Both the position numbers and the translations under genes were made by a program. DNA of 64,000 nucleotides, taken from Mytilinidion resinicola (Eukaryota; Ascomycota; Dothideomycetes; Mytilinidiales; Mytilinidiaceae). Under the pieces are notes generated by a model that did no database searches, was not told where the DNA came from, and worked only from the letters and a program-made list of their open reading frames with translations. The stretch is taken from positions 3,073,550 to 3,137,549 of the forward strand of contig NW_022985437.1 in the NCBI RefSeq assembly GCF_010093595.1, in the 5' to 3' direction. Positions 50,950 to 62,656 of this stretch are shown here, piece after piece; within the stretch, counting starts at the first letter, position 1; every line of letters starts with the position of its first letter.

Positions 50950-53900
50950 CGCACTTACTAGCTCCGCAAAGGGCCGCCGAAGAGAGCGCCAACCCTGAAC
51001 AAACTTCCAAAACGTGAGCGATAATGACAGTATTGAGCGTTAGCAACGAGGAAATAATGGAAACTCCTCGCCTTACCAAGCGAGGCTGATTGAGAGACCT
51101 GGAGGGGATTTGGGAGCGGAAACCTAGATGCCGTGGGATGATTCAAGTGCGGAGATGAGCGATACCCTTACCTTGGTGAGTGAAACTGCACCTACTGCTA
51201 TGGACTTCGACAAGGACAGAAGCTGACGGATTGCGGATGAACATGAAAAACGACTTGAAGATTGCAACCAGAGCTACCGGAAAACACCTACGACTCAAAA
51301 AAAAAAAAAAAGCGACACTCCAAGCAGCTCAGTTCAAAACGTGAATTACAAAAAAGGTCCTACCGCTGCAAGGAAATTGATCGTTTGAGGAGGAATGAAA
51401 ACCGCCAACTGCTCGAAACGGCCTACCCGTCATTGGAGAAAAAGACACCATTTGAGAGCTGAGTGGAAATTGTGGATACCAACCTGATTGAACGAGATAC
51501 TAACTGAAATCGCAGACTGGTCTAGACAATGAAAGCCCCAAGGAGAATTGCGCCAAAACCATTTACCTTTACAAGAAAATTGAGCAGACGAGCGCGAGCG
51601 GAAAACGGCAACTTTACGAAATGACTTACCAGTGGAATTCCTCCCATCCATCATTATTGAAAAGGAACTTGAGGACAGGAAAGACTGTCGAGGAATCGAA
51701 CATGAATATGGCTGGGATAAACCCGATGAGGAGTTGAGTATGAGACACCCACCTTCGCAAGATGAAAATGATATGCGACAAGCTGACTCCGAAGTCGAAA
51801 TGCCTACCTTAAGCATTGCGGACTTAACACATGGAGTGGCGTGGAATCCAAAAATCTTTATGACAGGCGCGAAGCTGATATGAGAAATGACCTACAGTAT
51901 GCACCCGAGCCGCCCATCAATAGCGAGAAAAGAACTCTAACGTAGGGAAGATTGCTGGGAGATTGGAGGCTTATCTAGCTAGGATGTGTCTGACAGGGTC
52001 GTGGGATCGAGAAACCTACCGTTCAAGGAAATGTGACGAGCGAAGAGCTGAGTATGACCGGAGAAGCCTACCTGGACATGAGCTGATCTGCATTGCAGGC
52101 CCAAACCGGCATCGCCAGCAACAATGCGAAAAGAATGCTTGCATGCGTCGTACCTGTTCATCCCCCACCCACCCATCAGGGAAACATAGACGTTGACTTC
52201 AGAACATCTGGAAAGACGTGAATGAAAGCTAAGCAAAAGCGGAGAGACCCACCTGGGTATTGGCTGACTTGACTTGAAGACTCAAAGGAAGATACACAAG
52301 GAAATTGCAAGAGGAGGCTTACCTGGAGCCTCCCTACTCCCTTTCTTCGGGGGTGAACTGAAAGGTGCTGAAATCAAAGGATATCACATAAGGCAGAATT
52401 GAAAGCTGAGTGATAGGCGCAAGCTTTGACCTGAAGCACTCACCTCTAGCAATCACTGACTGGAGTTCCAGATTCATGACAAGATTAGAAACGCTATCGC
52501 AAGAGAAGAACCTACCGGGACTAACATGCGCGCCTCCCGCCCACCCATCAGTGGAAGAGAAAAGGTTTCAAGCAATAGGAGATCGCAGGAAAAACGACTG
52601 GAAGCTGAGTAGAAATCGCGACACCTTGCCCCGAGTGACTGCTGACTTGACTATGTAGACTGATCTGGAATCGAAATGGAAGGAGAGGAATCAAGTTAAG
52701 ACGAGGAAACCAGTAAATTGCCTACCTTTCTGAAAGATTTGATGAATTGGAGGCTGACTTGGAAGCGGACTTGGAAGCTGGCTTGGAAGCACGAACACCT
52801 ACCTCGAGGAAATCCCGAGTCCACCAAAGCTGCAGCAGAAATCGAAATGCCAAAAACGAGCCGATGCCCCGAAAGTACGTTGAACATAGGAAAGTCCTAC
52901 CGTTGTTGAATGGAAGTTGACGCGCTGACAGCAGGATGCAAAGTACAGGACATTTACTGGATGACGAAGATGAGGTAGAAAGAGATTGAAGGATCTTTAC
53001 CTAAGCGGCGACGATAAACGCAACTCTGAAATAGCTTACCGATAGCGAAGAGAGGATGTGAGAAAGACCAGCCTGAAAGCAGAAGCACCTACCTTGGGCA
53101 GCAGAAAGCAGGGTTCGACGGACTTGGAGATAGAAAAGGCGAGACGAGAGAACTGAATACAGGTTCGAGACTGCCTACCTTCTTGAAAATTGAGAGATGA
53201 GGCTCCATATCCAACACAGCAGCAATGAAACTGAGGAGCACTTACCGTTCCAAAATCACTGACGAGCCAAGGCGATGCTGGAAAAAGACTGCGAGATGAA
53301 TGAGAAGATCAAACCTTCGAAGGGGACAAGTCGGATCGGCGTGGGCAATGAAGGGAAGCTGCACCAAACCTTGAAAAAGAAAAGAAGTGGAAACCGCTGA
53401 CGTTGGCATTGCCCTAGACATAGGAAATTTGCGCCAACCACCAAGATCAACATACCTTTCAAAGACTCCGAGTGGGATGACGACGCGTATCTGAAAGACA
53501 ACCTGAAAGTGAGAGGTACGGTGTGCCAAACCTGAGAAAGAGGATGAGAGCTGACTCGGCATTGCCGCGGCCATAGGAGATTCGAGCATGATTCACTCAC
53601 CGTTGTGATGGAATTGAAGATCGGCCAAGACGTGCGAGAGCTGAGGCTTGTATCGAGATGCACATACCTTGAAGACATTTTGAAGAGTAGAAAGTGGGTG
53701 AGTACAAATCTTGGATAAAAAACGAGGACTGCTGACTTACTATTGATAGTAGGAAGTGAACCCAACGGCATGATAAGACGAAAGCTGACTCGGCATAGCC
53801 ACGGACATAGGAGATCGAGGTTGGATCCACCTACCGTTGGGCGGAAATGTGAACATCGAAGAAAAATTGAGAGTTTGATCGATATCCAACTACCTGCAAA

Positions 53901-56900
53901 GAATGATTGCAGATTCAAGAAGAGAGTGAGCGTACCAGTGCGAGGGTTGGGGATCAAACCTTTTGGGAAAAAAGACTGCTGACTCGGCATCGCCGGACAC
54001 AATGAATGTAGAAAACCATGGATACGCACCTACCGTTAGCTGAGAAAATTTTGGAGCGACGAGGAGATAGGTCCAAACCTTGATGGAAGAAGGAGCTTAC
54101 AAGTCCGCATTGCCGAGCCTAGTAAATGCGGAGTTCCAAAATTTCCAAGAAGATGAGCCTACCGTTAGCTGAGAAAGTCTTGAGGAAATAACTAAGAGGG
54201 GACAGCACACATTTGATGAAAGCCTACCGTAGCTGAGAACAGCTTGAGTGAAACGCGGGCAGCATGCATTCGCAGAGATGAGTGGAACCAATTTCGAAGG
54301 GCCAGTCGGGCATCGCTGACTTGGCAAGCATGGCCGTGGACATAGAAAATTTTCTACCGTTCATGAGAGACTAATAAAGCTACGAAATCACGAAGGGGCG
54401 GCGCCCTTGAGACAGAAGAGATTACCCACCGAGTGCCAAAAGGCGAATTGACTGGTACGCAAGCACAACGCAAAGAAGAAGCCTGACACGAAGAGATTAC
54501 CTTGGGTTGAAACTTGAGCCTTGAAGAAGAGAACCAATCAATGCAAGAACAGAAGGTAACGAGACATAGGAGATCACATACCAAGTGCCAAGAGGTCTCG
54601 CTGGCTTCAACACAAGGACAAGGCAGTTGACGTCTGCTGGGGACATAGGGAATTGCCTACCATTCAGAGAAATCGACGAAGAAGCGAATGGAGCGATGAA
54701 AGTAGGGCCCGCAAGAACAGATGCTGAAAGCAAGACAGATATGCAAGGGCAAAGCCCGACGGGCAAACGAGATCACTCGCCAGGTATGCGGAACTTGGAG
54801 AAGAAGCTGAACTGGGCGCAGAAGCGGAGAGCGCGGAGATTGATATCCAACACGGAAAGCCTACCTGCGGCGCGAAGAGTTGATAGCGAAACGATCGGCT
54901 CGGTGGAGAAGATCATGGAAACCCTACCTGTGGAGCGACGAGTTGGCTGAAGCGCGAACGAAACAGTTGTGGAGGGGGGTGAGATGAAGGAGAGCACATA
55001 CCAGGTATACGAAACTTGGGAAACGAGGCTTCGCTGACGGTAGAAACGTAGAGATCGCCATCCAACTTGAGACCCTACCTCATAAGCGAACGACAAAAAA
55101 GACCAAGCATGTAAACCCTACCTGTGGAGCGACGAATTAACTGAAGCGCGAAGAGAGTAGTTGCAAAGGCAGCTGAGATGACGGAGAGCACATACCAAGC
55201 ACAGAAAACTTGAGAAACGAGGCTTCGCTGACGGTAGAAAATGCAGAGATCGCTTCTCCAACTCGAGACCCTACCTCATAAGCGAAGACGCAGCTGATGA
55301 GTGCCGGCAATAACGGCCAAGACCAACCATACCAAGGAGAGTGCCTACCTGGAGTTCGAAATGGACGGATTGCGGAGAAGGAAACTTCAGGAAGCGCACC
55401 CAAATGCGAAAATCCTACCTGCTCATGAATGAATCTGAATCACGACGGCAGCAATGGCAGAGGCCAGCGGGACCAAGGAGACCACTCACCAGGTATACTG
55501 AACTTGAGGACCGAAATTTGGCTGACTGCGAAGAATGACATGCAGAGATCGCACTAGGACTTGGAGATCCTACCTTTGTGGGAACGAGAGTGACTGAAAA
55601 ACGAGAACAGTAATGGCACAGGCCGGTGAGTCAAAAGAGATGCCCTACCCAGAGGTTCCAGATGACTGACTACAGACATGAAATATCCAACTAACGCAGA
55701 GATGGCACTTGAGAGCGGAAACCCCACCTTCGAGCGAGCACGTGACTTGAGAAATGAGACTTCAAAATGACGGAAAGCCGGAGCGGAGAAAGGAGAACTC
55801 ACAATCTTGGTATTCGGATGAGCAGAAAACGAAGGAAAGTCCAGACCCAAAACGTGAAGCGCAATAGCGAGGCTAACATGTGACATGGGCCGATGCCCAG
55901 AAGACATACGAGATTGGAGAAGCTTACCGGCTCAGCATGGGCCAGGTCGAAGAAAGCAGACATAACGGAAGACTAGGGAGATGATGCGATGGCTAAGCCA
56001 GAATGGCGTTCAAGCGCCTACCTTGAATGCGGACACGTTTGATAGGTCGATTTCTGAGAAACATGAGACACTAACCTTGCTCAAGAAAGATGCGACATTG
56101 AAGAAACGTACGAGACCCTCACCTTTTTCCAGGAAGATCCGACGGTGATACGAGAATGAAACATGAGCCTTATCCAAAAGATATAAGGAATTGGTTACCT
56201 TGTTGAAGAAATTTGAGACTGTGGGAAGGCAACTAGGCCAACACCCCGAGGACATAGGAGATGCTTACTGTATCGAAGGAAAAAGCGACTGCACAAGAAA
56301 GATGCGGCGATAGTATCAAAAGGAGACCAAGGACGAAGCCCAGGATACACACCAGATGCTTGCCATATCCGAGATGGATGTAAGCAGTACGAGAGTTGAC
56401 CATCGGTCAATCTGGAGACAAAGGAGACGCTCACCATGCTAAGCAGAAGATGCGACGTGGATAAAAGGAGCGACAAGGGACTATGCCCAGCAGACGTATG
56501 AGATGCTCACCGTTCTTATATGAAGGCGACCTCAATGAGAGCGAAGAGCAAGGAGCAAGAAAGATTGGTTGACGCCGGAAAGACTCTCAAGAAGCACTCA
56601 CCTGGTCTAGCTGCAGAGAATGATTCAACGACGACGCACAGTACGATAGACACTCACTGTTTCTGGAAAGCGACATGTAGCAAAGACTCGACGAAGAAGA
56701 TTTGCCGAAAGGAGTACGGGATTGAGAAGTCGGGAGCGGACAGAACTCACGTGACTCGGGAAACGTGACTGAAGTGGGAGCATGCTCGACCGTGAAGCAA
56801 ACAGACGCGAATCGAGGAGATGGAGTATTGCAAAGAGCAAAGAGAGGTACGTGACCCAGAAGACATGATGAAAGAATATCCAACTGACACAAACCTTGCC

Positions 56901-57400
56901 TACCTGGGCGACAAACCACGGGACCGTTCAATGGTAGACACAACATGAAGCACGCCGAGCTGTGAGACAGGATGAGTATTGCGAATTAGTGAAAGATCGA
57001 AGGCGGTGACAACTGGTGTCATCCGAAACATATCCAAGGGTAGTAGCTGACTTGCCACAGAGCTCCAAGGATCCAAGCAGTACTGGATGAGAACAGAAGT
57101 CCGATGGTGACGAACAAGCCCGCAAGTATCCGAGTTCATTGCGAAGTCCGTGGGTCCATGGTGAACGGGAGAGGCGCCAACGAAAAGACCTCGCCGACCC
57201 AGGATCAGACGAGAATGCTGAAAAGGAAAACACATACTCCACCATGACCTTGGCCATGGATGACCAAAGCCCATATCCGCGACCTGGGTGTCGAAAGCAC
57301 GGCAGTGTTGGGGAGCCTTTCATACCAGCAAACGCCCACGGGGCCATTCGCAACCGCCACTGCAGGGACGCAGCAAGACATTTCCAGGACAGCTCTGCAC
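50950..57400 (+). repeat. Long degenerate array of purine-rich, splice-signal-bearing repeats
   Basis: For 6.4 kb the plus strand is purine-rich (GAAAG, GGAAAGC) and carries CCTACC(T/G)TT, GCTGACT(C/T)GGCAT..CCG and GACATAGGAGAT motifs roughly every 60-190 bp. Several units form plausible plus-strand introns: donor after GAGCTGA (for example 51464-51514 GTGGAA..ACTAACTGAAATCGCAG; 52611-52659 GTAGAA..GCTGACTTGACTATGTAG; one ending 52099 with GCTGATCTGCATTGCAG). Exons begin AC(T)GRTCTRGA and are Glu/Lys-rich (TDLESKWKERNQVK; RSQEKRLEAE). Around 54.85-55.3 kb a ~190-bp unit (CCCTACCTGTGGAGCGACGA..) repeats closely. Minus-strand reading gives pyrimidine-rich frames with hydrophobic protein, probably by complementarity. 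Interpretation: a decayed gene built of many short coiled-coil exons, or satellite DNA. Unit borders are approximate. Confidence 0.4.
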
Positions 57401-57407
57401 ACTGAGT

Positions 57408-57641
57408 ATGTATTTCATCGAAGAGGCTAGGAAGATCGAACGAGATTCGTCGAGGCGGCTCGACCGGAGAGGAAATGGGGATGAGGTCGAAAGTCAAAGA
57501 CTGCAAACCAAGATTGATCAGTACGAGATGGCGAAAATGCAAGAAGTTGGAGCTTACCAAGATCAAGAGTTGTTGCAAAACTGGACCAAGCTGAAGCGGT
57601 TGTTCGAGGAAGCCCGCGACTGTATTGTCGAAGTTCGCTGA
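57408..57641 (+). CDS. Coiled-coil exon at the end of the repeat array (77 aa)
   Basis: ATG 57408 to TGA 57641. The protein is highly charged and helical throughout (MYFIEEARKIERDSSRRLD, ESQRLQTKIDQYEMAKMQE, LLQNWTKLKRLFEEARD) with heptad-like spacing of Leu/Ile/Met. It has the Glu/Lys/Arg composition of the better frames in the preceding array, so it may be that gene's last exon: a TTTCCAG acceptor lies at 57381-57387 and would add an upstream exon start. As a stand-alone ORF it is short but convincing in composition. No family assigned. Confidence 0.45.
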   Translation: MYFIEEARKIERDSSRRLDRRGNGDEVESQRLQTKIDQYEMAKMQEVGAYQDQELLQNWTKLKRLFEEARDCIVEVR

Positions 57642-58800
57642 CCTGCGCGTCCCGCGACATGAAAGCACGGCCCGCCATAGGAAGGCCGCCTGCCCACTTC
57701 CTGGGTATCATGACCACCATGTCCTCAGGCAGGGTCAGCGAAGCCCGAGGGTTCTCCAAGGCTGTACTACTTTTTGTTGACGCCCGGCCCTGCACGGCCA
57801 GACCAGGCGTCGTACTGAGCTCCGGCATCCGAAGGATGATGCCGAAGACGCCCGGCCCGAGGAGTCAGACCAGGCATCGTACTGAGCATCCACGATGAGG
57901 GACTTGGTGTTGAGGACGCCTGGCCAGGCATCACGACCGGCCAGGCATCGGGCCCCAGCCCGACACGGCCAGACCAGGAGTTGTTCTGAAGGGGTATACT
58001 TCCCTATTCCCAGAGCAAGGGGTATCATGATCGAAACAGTTGCCGAAGGCACTCGAGTGCTGCCGAGGGTCGACGTCGTGGGCACCGCCACACAGCTCAG
58101 GCGATCAAGAAGCCATCCAGGAACGAGTCATTACAGATCTGCCAACTGTCAGCCTATGAATCGAAGCAGTGAGAAGGGGAGAGCACTCACCAATACTGCT
58201 GCCGTGGTGTGTGGTGTTGAGAATCGTCTCGAGCCAGCCACTGCTTGGACTCCAAGGATTGCCGCCAAGACCGGTCGGCAGGTGAGGAGAGTCATCGAGC
58301 CGTTGCCCAATGTCGAAGCCGTGATGCATCTGCACCTGTTAGACGATGTTTGAAGAGGTGGTGAGGTGGTGAGGTGGTTAGACGGCGAGGGCAGACATTG
58401 CCGCCCTGGGGTGGATGGGGCTGAGGTCGCCGCTGCTGCCTCTCTACAGCCAGGACGCCCCTGGCCTCAGAAGAGGGCGGCAGCGACGTCCAGACACGGC
58501 GAGGAGATGAAGGAAGATGACTTACTGGTGCTGGAAGCTCTGCCGATAATGGCAGAGGCGATGAGGATGCGTTGAGGACGGCTGTCGAGTGAGGTAACTC
58601 GAGGAAGCCGGCCCCCTCCACGTCCGCCCCTGAGGCCTGCCACAGGCCAGAGACAGCCGGAAGGGGGTCAAGACGAGCTGGAGATGAGGCACAAGATGAT
58701 GAAAGAGGTATTGCGGATGCGTTGTCGTGATGAGATGGGGGTGGAGGAGGAGGGTGAGGTGGTGTTGAGGTTAGGTTTGGGTTGAGGGCCAGAAATTATT
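57642..58800. other. Degenerate repeats, no confident gene
   Basis: Between 57779 and 57990 the phrase CACGGCCAGACCAGG.. or GCCCGGCCC..CAGACCAGGCATCGTACTGAGC occurs four times about 60-70 bp apart. A minus-strand frame starting at 57828 (MPELSTTPGLAVQG) and others on both strands overlap without decisive bias. From 58360 the plus strand is GGTGAGGTGG-rich. Confidence 0.4.
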
Positions 58801-59757
58801 TTGGCTTGGCCACGAACGCGAGGGGTAGCGGCCCCCCTCGCTGCCCGGCATTGTATTCACTACCCTCTGCTGACCCATCCGGAGGCCGGTATGCATGGAG
58901 CATGCCCATATCATCCTCTGCACCGAGTTCCGAAGATGCCGGAGGGGGTGGTGGAGGTGAAGGAGTCTCGCCGGGCATCGAGAAGAGGGACAGCTGGCAG
59001 CAACACCATGGCAGGGGAGCTTGAGCTTAGGCCGTCCCCGCCTCTTCGGCAGCCTCAACACCACGGCCATGAGCTCAAGCAGCAGCAGAGGGAGCAACTG
59101 GAGCTTCAGGAGACCCAGGGCAAGCTCGTATGGGCATCACTAATAGCAAAGGGCAGCTACAGACGACTTTCGATCCCGCAACACCGACGGGCAGCAGGAC
59201 AGTGCGCTCGACACCCCCTCCTCACCTCCCTCGAGTCCCTCGCCTCCTCAAGATGGCCCTCCTATACCTATGAAACCTCGGGGGAGGACATGATACCTCC
59301 TACCCGAGCTCAGGAGGCGGATGCCCTTGTGTCCCGGAGGCCTTTGAGGCTTCACAGCGACTTCGACACCACCTCCTCTGCGACGAGCCTTTCACCGGCC
59401 TGACCGCCCACACACACCAGCAAGATACCTCTAGAGGCAGCTTGATAGACCATTCGAACTCACAAACCTATGCACTCGGTCCGCCGGGACGATGCAGCCA
59501 CTTGCAGTACGACCGCAGCAGAAAACCGAACCCTCGGTGTCCCAAAATCTACATACCTTTCCCGAACCTACCTAGACCGAATCACCCTCCCAGCCGAGTC
59601 CCTGTACCCTCATAACCTCTTGAGAAGTCGCTGGAGACGCCGCCTATTCGAGCTTCATCCCCTTGGGAATAAGCAACGGACAAGGAGAGCGTCAAGCGGC
59701 GAAATTGGCACAACAACGGCACTGGGAAGGCACACAATTGATTCAATTGGTTTGTAG
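58801..59757 (+). pseudogene. Relic coding region, Gln/Ser/Pro-rich, unknown
   Basis: Good-looking segments appear in three plus frames: GAGELELRPSPPLRQPQHHG-type Gln-rich sequence with LKQQQREQLELQETQGKLVW (59020-59140), ITNSKGQLQTTFDPATPTGS (59132-59200), and after 59470 (ATG) SRTYLDRITLPAESLYPHNL and GEIGTTTALGRHTIDSIGL to TAG 59755-59757. The frame changes rule out a single intact gene. Not identified. Confidence 0.3.
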
Positions 59758-61074
59758 GCATAGCTGCAAATAGCCTGCAAGGCTTTGGGGGTCGTTGGTA
59801 GTGAACGGGTAAGGGGTGTTAGGGCGTTGACGTGACAACAAGCAGCATTTGCGCCGGTGAATGGATGGGCCATGGGTTGAAAATTGGCTTAAATGCTAAC
59901 GTTTATCAATTTCAGGAAGTTTGTAGGCAGTCTCGTCACGAAAAAAGGGGAGGTGATTGCCGATACAAGGCAAAGGACAATATCGTAGTGGGTCAGGCTT
60001 CGAATTGGGAGGTAAAGGACATTGCCAGGTTGCAATTGACCTCCGAGGGCGGCGAATGGGGAGATTGGTATGGGAGGATAGAGATCTAGTGGGATCAGGG
60101 TAGTTTCACATACGCAAGGTAGGTCTTGGCGCTGATATTGCGGTGGCATAGCAGAGAAGTTGATATCACGTGAGTAGCGAAGTTCCAATCAACGAGCTCA
60201 TCCAACCCCAGAGAGTGTCTATATATCGAATTGCTCCGCTCATATTTGTCTTATGGAACTCATGCGGGCATGTGACACTCGCGTTGGAACGGGCTGGGTA
60301 CTTGTCGGCGCATGAAATTTTACATCACGTGAGCGTGACAATCGTCGGGCTTGTCACTGCGAAGCTCCTCACTTTCTTTCCTAACGTGATCCTACAATCA
60401 ACAGGGCTCTGGAACTTAAAGTCTGTCTCAGTATTGGGATGGTTCTGTCAACGCTAGGGCGCTGAGGCTAATGTCACGTGAGTGGCAGTCTCCAGCCTAC
60501 TCACCAAAATCGTAAAGACAGATCTACTTTTCTCCTCCTCCTAGACTTGAGTTCGTCGTAGTAGGATGTGACGTGATTGCTTGAAATATCACATGAATTG
60601 ACATGACCTCTTGAGATATATGATCTAGCCCCGAGTGGAGCTAGTCGATCCCCACAATCACCCCAAAGTTCTCCACCACGGCAATTCCGGTTTGCAATGG
60701 CTCGATAATAGCCAGATTCATGCCTTACCATAGTTCCTTGCCCCGAAATAAGCCAAAATCCCAGATTCCCATGGCTCCATCCGGCTGGAACCTCCTCAAA
60801 TCATGGTGTCCCTTACATCCGCTCCGAATTTAGCACAGTTTAATACTTTCGCCAATTGCTTCCTCTAATGGTTTTTCTTTTACTTAATTACCCTTCGCTC
60901 GACAATCGAGTATTTAGACACCATCCCATCCGCCTTTCTCAATGCTCTAGTCTCACCTGCAATCCTCTCACACTTCCCAAATCAAGTTTAGACGACGCAA
61001 GTAATAGAGCCTGTCAATCCATCTATCCCGCTTCGCATCCCTTATCTTCTTGAAACCCCCGCCGCAAATACGCC
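59758..61074. other. Intergenic; E-box cluster and promoter of the 61-kb gene
   Basis: No gene supported. Contains three TCACGTGA boxes (next entry) and, over the last 150 bases, a CT-rich leader ending at ATG 61075. Confidence 0.5.
60167..60481. promoter_or_regulatory. Three TCACGTGA palindromes, 150-158 bp apart
   Basis: Exact TCACGTGA at 60167-60174, 60325-60332 and 60474-60481. This is the core bound by bHLH factors such as Cbf1 and by basic-helix-loop regulators of sulfur and phosphate genes in fungi. Three further CACGTGA sites lie at 62773, 62919 and 63047. Function inferred only. Confidence 0.45.
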
Positions 61075-61305
61075 ATGAGGACTCGCCAAAGTATCTTCAA
61101 GAGCCTGGCAAAAAGTGTCGGAAAGTTTACATGCAACGTCGTGTTCTGGACAATCGGCGCCTGCTGCATCTGGTGGATGCTCCCCTATGTCCTAATTGAC
61201 GAACTGCACGACGATGACCGGACTATGCGGCCCGAGAATTATGACCGCTACAACAACCCGAAGGCCAAAATGGACAAAGACGCAAGGAATCGCAGGCGCC
61301 AGTGA
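61075..61305 (+). CDS. Small single-pass membrane protein (76 aa)
   Basis: ATG 61075 to TGA 61305, no intron. The N terminus is basic (MRTRQSIFKSLAKSVGK), followed by one hydrophobic segment (NVVFWTIGACCIWWMLPYVL) and a highly charged tail (DELHDDDRTMRPENYDRYNN ... DARNRRRQ). A CT-rich leader precedes it. By the positive-inside pattern the N terminus would face the matrix or cytosol; it could be a mitochondrial inner-membrane or ER protein. It is convergent with the gene ending at 61338, only 32 bp away. No family recognised. Confidence 0.6.
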   Translation: MRTRQSIFKSLAKSVGKFTCNVVFWTIGACCIWWMLPYVLIDELHDDDRTMRPENYDRYNNPKAKMDKDARNRRRQ

Positions 61306-61337
61306 CGCAGCCGCAACATTTTCTCAACCTCTGGTTC

Positions 61338-62656
61338 TTACGGTATATGCTTCTGACTGCCCTCGATACGCCACGTCTTGCCTCCGATCTCTACCGACCC
61401 GACGCTTGGATACGGCACCCTGAACCTGAACTCCGTGAGAGGCGTCGTGAGTTTGCGCACTGGAGCGAGGATACGGCCTTCATCCGCCGCAAGCCTTTGA
61501 AGCCAGAAGTCGCTCCACCAGTCACACAACGTCAAATCAACGCAAAGAGAACGCAACCCCTGCATCCCTGCGATTACTCTCCACACACGGTGCCAATCGC
61601 GTTCATCATCAGGGCCGTCGTCGCCCTCGGCAATCGGTGCCGTCTCGAGGGAGACACTCCAGGGGGAGTACTGGAAGTTTAGCGAGCGGATTTGGTGGAG
61701 CCGCTGGGGAACGAGAAGGAGGGGGAGTTGCATAAGGGGCTCGGCGCCACGGAGGCAGAACGTGTTGCTGGTGTAAAGGAGGTCGATGGACTCGGTGTAT
61801 CTGCAATGTAGCGTTAGCATATAGATGATTAGGGTTCTCCCGCGAATCTCAAAAGCTCGACGCGATGTCAAGTCTCAGTGAGCGTGATTTGAGTTGCCTT
61901 TTGACTAGCCGGCTTCCTTTCGATTGGGCTCCTCCTGAAAGTGTCAATCGAGCTTCCAACGTGTCCCTCAAGTCGTAGCACATCCGTGAGCACGTCCGTG
62001 CAGCATGTGCCCAGATTTATGAGCTAGTACTGTACTCACATTTGACGACAGATCAGCAAGAAGTGCAGTCGATTCAAGCCCAGCTTCCTCATCGTCCCGT
62101 GAACCTCCCCGCAAAGCAACCCCTCCTCAGCTACGCATTCGCAGCTGTAGAACCATCGATAGTACGACCCCACCAACCGAATTCCCGAGTCGCCAACGAC
62201 GAGACGGAATATCTCTTGGCGAAGCTCAAAGGGCAGCTTATGCAGCAATGCTGACGCCACCTGCGGGTTCGGATCACCAATATTTGCTGATGTTGGCCTA
62301 TACGGTTCGGGATTTCGAATGCGCGTCTGCCGCTCCCTCGCCGCCTCTTCGAATTCCTGCTCGATCGACTTTTTGCTTGCTTTCCCCCTTTTGCTAGGCG
62401 ACCCGTACCCGAGGAAGCTCAAAAGATAAGCCGTCCAGCCTTCTTCTTCTTGTTTGTCTGATTCGATGCGCGGAGAGACCGTGCTGTACTTTTCCCAGTA
62501 GTCTGCACTATTTCTTCGACCCTCATGATAGGTGACATTTTCCCAGACTGATTTGTCGGGCGGCGAGAGCTGGATGCGGCCGATGTAGTATCGTCGCTCT
62601 TCTTTAGTTAGGCCCGGATTGTTTCGTAACCAGGTAACTGCTGGTATATTGTTCAT
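61338..62656 (-). CDS. DUF7730-type fungal protein (359 aa)
   Basis: Exon 1, 62656-62040 (205 codons + 2), a 239-nt intron (GTGAGT..ATGCTAACGCTACATTGCAG) and exon 2, 61800-61338, give 359 residues. The N-terminal 130 residues are charged and probably disordered (EQEFEEAARERQTRIRNPEP). Then comes the DUF7730 arrangement known from many filamentous fungi: LHKLPFELRQEIFRLVVG, LLICRQIYTESIDLLYTSN (across the splice, which supports it), FCLRG, LLLVPQRLHQIRSLNFQY, and a C-terminal FRFRVPYPSV. The domain resembles an F-box-like start followed by a leucine-rich fold; biochemical role unknown. The start codon is the first ATG after the upstream CACGTGA sites. Appears intact. Confidence 0.8.

Noticed and set aside
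53256..54029. 257-codon minus-strand frame in the repeat array
   Set aside because: No ATG start; hydrophobic low-complexity protein is what the complement of purine-rich coiled-coil-like DNA gives; repeats explain its length.
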